Position numbers and translations under genes: made by a program. The notes under the pieces are model-generated. The model worked only from the letters and a program-made list of their open reading frames with translations, was not told where the DNA came from and searched no databases. Shown here piece by piece: positions 1 through 5,619 of a stretch of DNA of 5,619 nt (positions within the stretch are counted from its first letter, which is position 1; each line of letters starts with the position of its first letter). Source of the DNA: an uncultured Pseudomonadota bacterium (GTDB lineage Bacteria > Pseudomonadota > Alphaproteobacteria > RF32 > CAG-239); the NCBI GenBank assembly GCA_902767055.1, contig CACXFX010000125.1:1-5619 (forward strand). The letters are read 5' to 3'.

Positions 1-29
1 ATTATAGCCAAAAATTTTGTTGTTTTCAA
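1..29 (-). promoter_or_regulatory. Leftward sigma70-like promoter at window edge
   Basis: Read on the minus strand, TTGAAA (24-29) is followed after exactly 17 nt by a perfect TATAAT (1-6), which is 5/6 and 6/6 to the housekeeping consensus. Transcription would start just outside the window and run left, so the neighbour on that side is probably divergent from tpiA. Many alphaproteobacteria have a divergent SurA/PpiD-type peptidyl-prolyl isomerase gene there, but this is inference because no coding sequence of it lies inside the window. The surrounding DNA is very AT-rich, which raises the chance of an accidental match. Confidence 0.45.
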
Positions 30-176
30 GACAAAAAATCATTTTTTTAAAAATCTTTTATTTTTGCCGTCAAAATGCAGATAAATCTTTCCGTATTAAT
101 CTAAATGGCGTGCGTCGTAATTTTCCGTTTTTTATGTCAACAAAAATATTTTTTCGTGACAATCGTATTTTTTAGC

Positions 177-205
177 TGGAAAAATGAAAAGATATGTGCT
201 AGAAA
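177..205 (+). promoter_or_regulatory. Weak candidate promoter for tpiA-secG
   Basis: TGGAAA (177-182) and TAGAAA (200-205) are spaced by 17 nt, each 4/6 to the sigma70 boxes, with a TG a few bases upstream of the -10. This is the best match I found between the left edge and the tpiA ribosome-binding site, and it would give a short leader of about 35 nt. The match is poor and other AT-rich hexamers lie nearby, so the true promoter may be elsewhere in 1-240. Confidence 0.2.
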
Positions 206-233
206 ATCCTAAATTTAATTTTATAAATATTTT

Positions 234-238
234 AAGGA
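234..238 (+). promoter_or_regulatory. Ribosome-binding site that fixes the tpiA start
   Basis: AAGGA lies 8 nt upstream of the ATG at 247. An in-frame ATG at 184 would add 21 residues, but it has only a weak GGA very close to it. The added peptide also precedes the normal N-terminus of the enzyme, whose conserved first strand begins within a few residues of the start. The site therefore supports 247 as the start. Confidence 0.8.
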
Positions 239-246
239 TATATTCG

Positions 247-1002
247 ATGCAAAGAAAAAAATTTATTGCCGGCAACTGGAAAATGAACGGGTTGCTTTCT
301 GACGGGCAAAAGCTTGCCAAAGAAATCGCGTTAGGTGTTAAAGCCTTAAAACCGCAGGCCGATGTTTTGGTTTGTCCGCCGTTTGTGCTATTAACTACGG
401 TTAAAAAAGCGCTTCGCGGGTCTAAGGTGATGCTTGGTGCGCAAGATTGCAGCACTTTTGATAAAGGTGCGCACACGGGCGATGTCAGCCCCGTCCAGCT
501 TAAAGATGCCGGTTGCGACTTTGTTATTTTAGGCCACTCCGAGCGTCGCTCTGACCATAAAGAATCAAGCGCGCTTGTCAAAGCAAAAGCAGAAGCTGCC
601 TTGAATGCCGGGTTAAAAGTGATTATTTGTGTCGGTGAAACGCTTGCCGAGCGCGAGTCGGGCAAGGCATTGGAAGTGGTTGAAAAACAAGTTAAGGCTT
701 CGCTTCCCAAAGGGGCAAGTGCCTCTAACACCGTGATTGCCTATGAGCCCGTTTGGGCTATCGGCACGGGTAAAACCGCAACGCCGCAAGATGCCGAGGA
801 AGTTCATGCGCATATCAGAAATGTTCTTGTTCACAAATCTTCTAAAGCGGTTGCATCACGTATGAAGATTTTGTATGGTGGCTCCATGAAACCGGCAAAT
901 GCTGCCGAATTGATGGCTGAGCCTGATATTGACGGCGGTTTGATCGGTGGCGCAAGCTTAAAATCCGAAGACTTTTTGGAAATTATCCGCAAAGCAAATT
1001 AA
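247..1002 (+). CDS. tpiA: Triosephosphate isomerase
   Basis: Cytosolic glycolytic and gluconeogenic enzyme that interconverts dihydroxyacetone phosphate and D-glyceraldehyde 3-phosphate. The 251-residue product matches the usual length of about 250 for this single-domain TIM barrel. Active-site residues are all visible: Asn10 and Lys12 in the GNWKMN motif, the electrophile His97 in GHSERR (96-101), and the catalytic base Glu167 in AYEPVWAIGTG (165-175), which also begins the flexible loop 6. The phosphate-gripping glycines are in YGGSMKP (210-216) and GGASL (234-238). The enzyme acts as a homodimer in most bacteria (family knowledge). I chose the ATG at 247 over the in-frame ATG at 184 because of the AAGGA 8 nt upstream and because the family N-terminus begins here. 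secG follows after 21 bp, so the two probably share a transcript. Nothing suggests damage. Confidence 0.98.
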   Translation: MQRKKFIAGNWKMNGLLSDGQKLAKEIALGVKALKPQADVLVCPPFVLLTTVKKALRGSKVMLGAQDCSTFDKGAHTGDVSPVQLKDAGCDFVILGHSERRSDHKESSALVKAKAEAALNAGLKVIICVGETLAERESGKALEVVEKQVKASLPKGASASNTVIAYEPVWAIGTGKTATPQDAEEVHAHIRNVLVHKSSKAVASRMKILYGGSMKPANAAELMAEPDIDGGLIGGASLKSEDFLEIIRKAN

Positions 1003-1023
1003 AAGATAAAAGGAAAAAATAAT

Positions 1024-1338
1024 ATGGGTTCGATTTTATTAGTGATTCATTTGATGACGGCGATTTTTTTGGTCGCTCTTATCTTGATGCAGCGTTCCGG
1101 CGGCGGTGCGTTGAACGGGCTTGGCGGCGGTAGCGGTGCCAACAGCTTTTTAAGTGCGCGCGGTACGGGAAATTTACTCACACGTTTGACGGCGATTTTA
1201 GCAACGATTTTCTTTATCACCAGTATTTCGCTTTCAATTTATTATAAAAATGCAACCAGAAGACCCGTATCCGTTGTTGAGACGGTTCCGGTTCAGCAAA
1301 ATGTGCCTGATGTTCCAAGCGTTCCGCTCGGAAAATAA
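1024..1338 (+). CDS. secG: Protein-export membrane protein SecG
   Basis: Small inner-membrane subunit of the SecYEG translocon, which assists SecA-driven export of unfolded proteins. The 104-residue product has the family architecture. There is a first hydrophobic helix at about residues 2-22, a cytoplasmic Gly/Ser-rich loop starting QRSGGGALNGLGGG (23-36) with a conserved polar stretch to about residue 50, and a second helix at about 52-74. The C-terminal tail (81-104) is rich in Pro and Val. Such tails vary widely between alphaproteobacteria and are not conserved. An AGGA at 1011-1014 lies 9 nt before the ATG. It is 21 bp downstream of tpiA and 95 bp upstream of pyrG, the usual alphaproteobacterial order. 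The proteins are functionally unrelated, so the linkage is positional. A hairpin follows and probably ends the tpiA-secG transcript. Confidence 0.95.
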   Translation: MGSILLVIHLMTAIFLVALILMQRSGGGALNGLGGGSGANSFLSARGTGNLLTRLTAILATIFFITSISLSIYYKNATRRPVSVVETVPVQQNVPDVPSVPLGK

Positions 1339-1363
1339 CGCTTTTATTTAAACGTAAAAAACA

Positions 1364-1393
1364 AAAGGCACCTCATTTAAGGCAGGTGCCTTT
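1364..1393 (+). terminator. Hairpin terminator after secG
   Basis: A perfect 10-bp stem, AAAGGCACCT (1364-1373) pairing with AGGTGCCTTT (1384-1393), encloses a 10-nt loop. It lies 25 bp after the secG stop and 40 bp before pyrG. The T-tract on the + strand is short (TTT, then ATCACTTT), whereas on the minus strand the stem is followed by TTTTGTTTTTT. It therefore resembles an intrinsic terminator working partly in this direction, and more strongly against antisense transcription. Readthrough into pyrG is plausible because I see no convincing pyrG promoter in the remaining 40 bp. Confidence 0.7.
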
Positions 1394-1433
1394 ATCACTT
1401 TAAAATTTTTGAGAAAAATATAGGATAGTAACA

Positions 1434-3068
1434 ATGACAAATACAAAAACAAAGTTTATTTTTATCACGGGTGGAGTTGTATCGTCTTTAGGCAAAGGTT
1501 TGGCTTCGGCTTCGCTTGCTTCGATTTTGCAGGGCAGGGGTTTTAAGGTGCGTTTGCGTAAGTTGGATCCGTACTTAAATATTGATCCGGGCACAATGAG
1601 CCCTTATCAGCACGGTGAAGTTTTCGTCACCGATGATGGCACGGAAGCAGATCTTGATTTAGGTCATTATGAGCGTTTTTCGGGCGTTGAGGCAACAAAA
1701 TATGACAGTACGACATCCGGAAAAATTTATCAAAGCGTGATTAACAAAGAACGCCGCGGTGAATACCTAGGAGCGACGATTCAAGTTGTGCCGCATGTCA
1801 CAAACGAGATTAAAGAATTTATTACTTCGCATTTAACAGATGAAGATTTTGTGCTTTGCGAAATTGGCGGAACGGTCGGTGATATTGAAGGGCAGCCTTA
1901 TTTGGAAGCCATCAGGCAAATCGCGTATGAATTGGGACGGCAAAGGGTGATGTTTGTGCATTTGACATTGCTTCCGTATATTCCGACGGCGGGAGAGCTC
2001 AAAACCAAGCCGACACAACACTCGGTCAAAAAATTGCAAGAATATGGTATTCAGCCCGATATGCTTCTTTGCCGTTCGCAGATGCCGATTGAGCAAAACG
2101 AAAAAAGAAAGCTGGCACTGTTTTGCAACGTAAAAGAAGAAAATGTCATTACGGCGCTTGATGTATCAAACATTTATGAAGTGCCGCTTGCTTATGAAAA
2201 AGAAGGTATCGACCGCGCAGTGTGCAACCATTTTTGTATTGAATGCAACGAACATCGTTCGGATTTAAGCAAGTGGCAAAAAATCGTTGATATTGCGGGT
2301 CATCCGAAAGGTGTGGTTAAAATTGCGGTAGTTGGTAAATATACCCAGCTTTTGGAAGCGTATAAATCTCTTCACGAAGCGATTAAGCACGGAGCAATCG
2401 CTAACGAAGTTAAGGCTGATATTGCCTGGATTGATTCCGAGCTTTTGGAAAAAGAAAAACCTGAAAAGTATCTTAAAGATATGCAGGCCATTATTGTTCC
2501 GGGCGGATTCGGTAAACGGGGCACTCAAGGCAAAATCAATGCAATTACCTATGCAAGAGAAAATAAGATTCCGTTTTTGGGGATTTGTTTCGGGATGCAA
2601 ATGGCCGTTATTGAAACAATGCGAAATGTTGCGGGTGTTGTTGATGCCGATACGACAGAATTTAACTTGGCGTGCACACCTGTCGTGGGCTTAATGCATC
2701 AGTGGCAAAAGGATGGTAAACTCGAGCAAAGAGTTGAAGGCGGCGATTTGGGCGGAACAATGCGTTTGGGTGCTTATCCTTGCGAATTAAAAGAAGGCTC
2801 CAAAGTTCGTGCGATTTATGGCGTCAACGAAATTTCGGAGCGTCATCGTCACCGTTATGAAGTCAATATCAATTATGAGGATATATTAAAACAAAGCAAA
2901 ATGGTTGTTTCGGGCAGATCTCCGGACGGACTTTTGCCTGAGATTGTTGAGCGCACAGACCATCCGTGGTTTATCGGCGTGCAATTCCACCCTGAACTTA
3001 AATCAAAACCGTTTGCGCCGCATCCGCTTTTTGTTGATTTGATTAAAACGGCGATTAAATTAGGCTAA
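1434..3068 (+). CDS. pyrG: CTP synthase (glutamine-hydrolysing)
   Basis: Converts UTP to CTP using ATP and ammonia taken from glutamine, the last step of de novo pyrimidine nucleotide synthesis, in the cytosol. At 544 residues it has the usual length. The N-terminal amidoligase domain (about 1-270) shows the P-loop-like [10 protein letters not shown] (13-22), the Mg-binding Asp75 in [10 protein letters not shown] and Glu143 in [12 protein letters not shown], and the UTP/CTP-site stretch KTKPTQHS (190-197). The C-terminal class I glutamine amidotransferase domain (about 293-540) has the oxyanion motif PGGFG (356-360), nucleophile Cys385 in GICFGMQ, and His519/Glu521 in VQFHPE, so the triad is complete. 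The lid segment RHRHRYEVN is at 470-478. AGGA at 1422-1425, 8 nt before the ATG, supports the start. The family acts as a tetramer, activated by GTP and inhibited by CTP. No dedicated promoter is evident; transcription may come partly through the upstream hairpin. Confidence 0.98.
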   Translation: MTNTKTKFIFITGGVVSSLGKGLASASLASILQGRGFKVRLRKLDPYLNIDPGTMSPYQHGEVFVTDDGTEADLDLGHYERFSGVEATKYDSTTSGKIYQSVINKERRGEYLGATIQVVPHVTNEIKEFITSHLTDEDFVLCEIGGTVGDIEGQPYLEAIRQIAYELGRQRVMFVHLTLLPYIPTAGELKTKPTQHSVKKLQEYGIQPDMLLCRSQMPIEQNEKRKLALFCNVKEENVITALDVSNIYEVPLAYEKEGIDRAVCNHFCIECNEHRSDLSKWQKIVDIAGHPKGVVKIAVVGKYTQLLEAYKSLHEAIKHGAIANEVKADIAWIDSELLEKEKPEKYLKDMQAIIVPGGFGKRGTQGKINAITYARENKIPFLGICFGMQMAVIETMRNVAGVVDADTTEFNLACTPVVGLMHQWQKDGKLEQRVEGGDLGGTMRLGAYPCELKEGSKVRAIYGVNEISERHRHRYEVNINYEDILKQSKMVVSGRSPDGLLPEIVERTDHPWFIGVQFHPELKSKPFAPHPLFVDLIKTAIKLG

Positions 3069-3195
3069 ATCAGCAATATTTAAAGAGGCGGAAAAGTTTG
3101 CGAGTATCAAACTGATTATCTGTGAGAATACAAGCAACAGAGATATGAGCTGAAATTTTTAAGAATCTAAAATAGCTGTTAGTATCTTAATTTTG

Positions 3196-3224
3196 TTGTT
3201 TATATTTTATTAATTGAATATAAA
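3196..3224 (+). promoter_or_regulatory. Candidate promoter of the Bro-N gene
   Basis: TTGTTT (3196-3201) and TATAAA (3219-3224) are spaced by 17 nt. The -10 is 5/6 to consensus and the -35 is 3/6. The start point would lie near 3231, leaving a leader of about 26 nt with an AGGA (3247-3250) 6 nt before the ATG at 3257. The region is AT-rich, so chance matches are likely, but a separate promoter is expected because the gene is 188 bp from pyrG. Confidence 0.4.
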
Positions 3225-3227
3225 ATA
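3203..3227 (+). repeat. Inverted repeat over the Bro-N gene -10 box
   Basis: TATTTTAT (3203-3210) and its exact reverse complement ATAAAATA (3220-3227) are separated by 9 nt. The right arm covers most of the candidate -10 box. The geometry suits a dimeric repressor site, possibly for the Bro-N protein itself, but this is inference. An all-AT 8-bp repeat can also arise by chance in such DNA. Confidence 0.35.
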
Positions 3228-3256
3228 AGAACAAATATAGAACCAAAGGACGCCTC

Positions 3257-4111
3257 ATGAAAAATGATATTAAAATTTTTGAACAAAGCAAAATTCGCTC
3301 GATTTATGATGAAGAGAAAGATGTTTGGTATTTTTCCGTCATTGATGTGATGGTTATACTTTTGGAAAAAGATTATCAAACAGCGCGAAAATATTGGAAT
3401 AAACTTGCCGAACGGCTGAGAAATGAAGGTGCTGCTGAAACGGTGACAAATTGTCACCGGTTGAAAATGATGGCAACAGACGGCAAAATGCGAGAAACAG
3501 ATGTTGCAAATGCTGAAACAATGCTTAGAATCGTTCAATCTGTTCCGAGTCCTAAAGCCGAACCGATTAAGAGGTGGCTTGCCCGAGTCGGTTATGAGCG
3601 AATGATCGAAGTTGCTGACCCATCATTGAGTATCAATCGTGCACGCGAAAATTGGCAAAGGCTTGGGCATTCCGAAAAATGGATTGGGCAACGTATGATG
3701 GGACAAGAAACGCGTAATAAGCTGACAGACTATTGGAAAGCCCATGAAATTACAAAAGATGAAGAATACGCCATCTTAACCAACATTATCCATCAGGAAT
3801 GGTCCGGATTATCAGTTAAAGAACATAAACAATTAAAAGGCTTAAAATCGCAAAATTTACGTGACCATATGAGTGAGGCAGAGCTTATTTTTACGGCTTT
3901 GGCAGAACTCTCAACACGTCAGGTTGCGGAAAATACAAATGCTATCGGCATGAAAGAAAATAAAAAGGCGGCTAAAATCGGTGGTAATATTTCTAAACGT
4001 GCCAAAGAAGATTTTGAAAAACGAACAGGTCAAAAAGTCGTTACCGATGAAAATTATTTACCAAACAAGCCCGAACAAAAGAAAATAAGCAAGAAAGATA
4101 AGCAAAAATAA
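3257..4111 (+). CDS. BRO-family (Bro-N domain) protein, phage antirepressor-like
   Basis: An intact 284-residue member of the bacterial/phage BRO family. The Bro-N domain spans about 7-115: KIRSIYDEEKDVWYFSVIDV (12-31), a helical KYWNKLAERL (45-54), TNCHRLKMMATDGK (64-77), a TDVANAETMLRIVQ helix (81-94), and the family signature SVPSPKAEPIKRWLARVG (95-112). A second conserved region (about 125-265) contains WIGQRM, YAILTNII, KGLKSQNLRDHMSEAEL and a closing RTGQKVV, and resembles the C-terminal half of DinD (remembered similarity, not computed). The tail is lysine-rich. Bro-N domains bind DNA, and relatives act as phage antirepressors or damage-inducible proteins; the role of this stand-alone form is unknown. 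No signal peptide or membrane segment is present. AGGA 6 nt upstream supports the start. It is flanked by core genes with no visible phage genes, so I infer lateral acquisition. Its base composition is not obviously unlike that of its neighbours. Confidence 0.85.
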   Translation: MKNDIKIFEQSKIRSIYDEEKDVWYFSVIDVMVILLEKDYQTARKYWNKLAERLRNEGAAETVTNCHRLKMMATDGKMRETDVANAETMLRIVQSVPSPKAEPIKRWLARVGYERMIEVADPSLSINRARENWQRLGHSEKWIGQRMMGQETRNKLTDYWKAHEITKDEEYAILTNIIHQEWSGLSVKEHKQLKGLKSQNLRDHMSEAELIFTALAELSTRQVAENTNAIGMKENKKAAKIGGNISKRAKEDFEKRTGQKVVTDENYLPNKPEQKKISKKDKQK

Positions 4112-4143
4112 ATATTCTTTTTTTTAAAAAATATATTTTACCC

Positions 4144-4172
4144 CTTGCGTAAAACCATTTTAAGTTCCATAT
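4144..4172 (+). promoter_or_regulatory. RpoH (sigma32)-type heat-shock promoter of htpG
   Basis: CTTGCG (4144-4149), preceded by CCC, is followed after 17 nt by CCATAT (4167-4172). Alphaproteobacterial RpoH promoters are known for a CTTG-type -35 and a C-rich CCATAT-like -10 at this spacing. The match sits 39 bp before htpG, a standard member of the heat-shock regulon, giving an expected leader of about 30 nt. The -35 lacks the AA that usually follows CTTG. No comparably good sigma70 promoter is seen in the gap. Confidence 0.65.
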
Positions 4173-4211
4173 ACATAGTATGTTTGAACAATTTTTTTTA
4201 AGGACAAACCA

Positions 4212-5619
4212 ATGAGTGAAAAGAGAGAATTTCAGACCGAAGTTGCAAAGCTTTTGGATATCGTCATTAATTCGCTGTATTCCGAAAAGTATATTTTTTT
4301 AAGAGAACTGATTTCAAATGCCAGTGATGCTTGTGATAAACTTAAATATTGGTCTTTAACAAATCCTGAAATAAAAACAAAAGGTGCTTTTCAAATCACG
4401 TTGACGCCGGATGAAAAGGCAAATACGTTGACCGTTTCGGATAACGGTATCGGTATGAATAAAGATGATTTGATTAACCACATCGGTACAATCGCAAAAT
4501 CAGGTACCGCGGATTTTGTGAAGAACTTAAAAGATAACGGGTCGGCCGTTGATTTAATCGGTCAATTCGGTGTCGGATTTTATTCGGCCTTTATGGTGGC
4601 TCAAAAGGTTGAAATTATCACCAAAAAAGCCGGTGATAAACAGGCTTATCAATGGACATCAAACGGTCTTGACGGTTTTGAAATTAAAGAGGCCGAGCGC
4701 AAAGAAAACGGTACGGACATCAAACTTTTCTTAAAAGAGGATGCAAAAGACTTTACCGATACGGTTTATTTGCGCCACATTGTTCGCACCTATTCCGACC
4801 ACATCGAATATCCGATTGTCTTAAATTTAGGCAAAGCGGGAGAAGAAACAATCAATACGGCATCGGCACTTTGGACCAGAAATAAAGCCGAAATTACCGA
4901 CGAGCAATATAAAGAATTCTATCATCATATTTCAAAAAATCTTGATGATCCTTGGATGACGCTTCATTTTAAAGCAGAAGGAAGCATTGAATACAATGCG
5001 CTTTTATATATTCCCTCAACTGCGCCCTATGATTTGTTTCAGCCGGATCGTCAACAAAGCTTAAAACTTTATGTCAACAAGGTGTTTATTTCCGATAAAG
5101 TCGAAGGGTTGATGCCGGCATATTTGAGATTTGTCAAAGGTGTGATTGACAGCGCTGATTTGCCTTTGAATATTTCGCGCGAGATGCTTCAACAAAATGC
5201 TCTCTTGGCAAAAATCAGACAAGGTATCGTCAGTCGAATCTTAAAAGAGCTGAAAAAACGCCAAAGCGATTATGAAGATTATCTAAAATTCTGGAAAGCT
5301 TTCGGTGCGGCTTTTAAAGAAGGCATTTATGAAGATTTTTCAAACAAAGAAGAAGTCGCCGCGCTTTCGCTTTTTGCCTCAACAAACGATGATACAAAGC
5401 TGACGACTTTGGACGAATATATCAGCCGTGCCAAAGAAGATCAAAAAGCAATTTATTATATCACGGGCGATGATGTGCCGACCTTGAAAAACAATCCGCA
5501 ATTAGAGGCTTTTAAGCAAAAAGGAATTGAGGTTTTATTGCTTGTCGATCCGATTGATGAATTTTGGACGCAGGTTTTGACAACCTATAAAACATTTGCC
5601 GTTAAGCATATTTCGGCGG
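4212..5619 (+). CDS. htpG: Molecular chaperone HtpG (bacterial Hsp90), 3' end outside window
   Basis: Cytosolic ATP-dependent chaperone that remodels client proteins as a homodimer. The reading frame stays open from the ATG to the right edge, giving 469 codons of an expected 620-630 or so; the truncation is only the window boundary. The N-terminal GHKL ATPase domain (about 1-210) shows LRELISNASDACDKL (30-44) with catalytic Glu32, Mg-binding Asn36 and Asp39. It also has DNGIGM (77-82), the lid segment HIGTIAKSGT, GQFGVGFYSAF (117-127) and GTDIKLFL (167-174). The middle domain follows with LWTRNKSEIT-like LWTRNKAEIT and LPLNISREML (317-326), whose Arg323 matches the ATP-contacting arginine (E. 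coli Arg336). The dimerisation domain lies beyond the window. AAGGA at 4200-4204, 7 nt before the ATG, supports the start. The upstream RpoH-like promoter suggests heat-shock control separate from the Bro-N gene. Confidence 0.97.
   Translation, partial: MSEKREFQTEVAKLLDIVINSLYSEKYIFLRELISNASDACDKLKYWSLTNPEIKTKGAFQITLTPDEKANTLTVSDNGIGMNKDDLINHIGTIAKSGTADFVKNLKDNGSAVDLIGQFGVGFYSAFMVAQKVEIITKKAGDKQAYQWTSNGLDGFEIKEAERKENGTDIKLFLKEDAKDFTDTVYLRHIVRTYSDHIEYPIVLNLGKAGEETINTASALWTRNKAEITDEQYKEFYHHISKNLDDPWMTLHFKAEGSIEYNALLYIPSTAPYDLFQPDRQQSLKLYVNKVFISDKVEGLMPAYLRFVKGVIDSADLPLNISREMLQQNALLAKIRQGIVSRILKELKKRQSDYEDYLKFWKAFGAAFKEGIYEDFSNKEEVAALSLFASTNDDTKLTTLDEYISRAKEDQKAIYYITGDDVPTLKNNPQLEAFKQKGIEVLLLVDPIDEFWTQVLTTYKTFAVKHISA

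Noticed and set aside
18..42. Minus-strand ATG at 40-42 with an open frame to the left edge
   Set aside because: Only 14 codons are visible, there is no ribosome-binding site, and the stretch overlaps the better-supported leftward promoter.
37..53. A-run / T-run palindrome near the left edge
   Set aside because: The loop would be too small, and homopolymer runs pair this way by chance in AT-rich DNA.
184..246. In-frame 21-codon extension of tpiA from an upstream ATG
   Set aside because: The family N-terminus starts at 247, where a good AAGGA is well spaced. The extension is AT-rich and has only a weak ribosome-binding site.
132..731. 199-codon minus-strand open frame over tpiA
   Set aside because: It lies opposite an unmistakable tpiA, has no recognisable domain, and its continuation past the tpiA start reads low-complexity AT-rich sequence.
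2265..2694. Open frames on both strands inside pyrG (minus 2265-2600, plus 2332-2694)
   Set aside because: They overlap the conserved CTP synthase glutaminase domain in other frames and resemble no family.
3095..3113. Hairpin AGTTTG / CAAACT with a 7-nt loop, considered as the pyrG terminator
   Set aside because: The stem is only 6 bp, is AT-rich and is not followed by a T-tract.
3200..3538. 112-codon minus-strand open frame over the Bro-N gene start
   Set aside because: It is rich in Phe, Ile and His, as expected from the complement of the Bro-N coding strand, and no homology is recognised.
4110..4138. AT-only inverted repeat with T and A runs after the Bro-N gene, considered as a terminator
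   Set aside because: The stem has no GC pairs, and the T-run lies inside the repeat rather than after it, so support is too weak to list.

Overview
The window looks like the chromosome of a low-GC alphaproteobacterium. I infer this from the order triosephosphate isomerase - SecG - CTP synthase, which is a classic alphaproteobacterial arrangement, from the alphaproteobacterial look of the HtpG N-terminus, and from an RpoH-type heat-shock promoter of the CTTG-N17-CCATAT kind. The AT-rich codon use and very AT-rich gaps would suit a host-associated or uncultured lineage, but genus and species cannot be read from this stretch.

Layout, all genes on the + strand. Bases 1-246 are AT-rich and hold no gene, but a good sigma70-like promoter at the extreme left edge points out of the window. 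tpiA (247-1002) and secG (1024-1338) lie 21 bp apart and are probably co-transcribed. A 10-bp GC-containing hairpin (1364-1393) then separates them from pyrG (1434-3068). A 188-bp AT-rich gap contains a likely promoter overlapped by an inverted repeat. It leads to an intact BRO-family (Bro-N) gene (3257-4111), a phage/mobile-element-type DNA-binding protein. A 100-bp gap with a heat-shock promoter leads to htpG (4212 to the right edge), which is cut by the window end after 469 codons.

Functionally this is mostly core housekeeping: glycolysis (TpiA), protein export (SecG), pyrimidine nucleotide synthesis (PyrG) and stress chaperoning (HtpG). These genes share position rather than a pathway. 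The exception is the Bro-N gene, an orphan accessory gene between two core genes. It stands where many alphaproteobacteria carry kdsA/eno after pyrG, with no integrase, phage structural gene or insertion sequence visible. I see no CRISPR array, RNA gene, IS element or new multi-gene defence system. The points most worth following up are the Bro-N gene with its possible operator and the heat-shock promoter of htpG.
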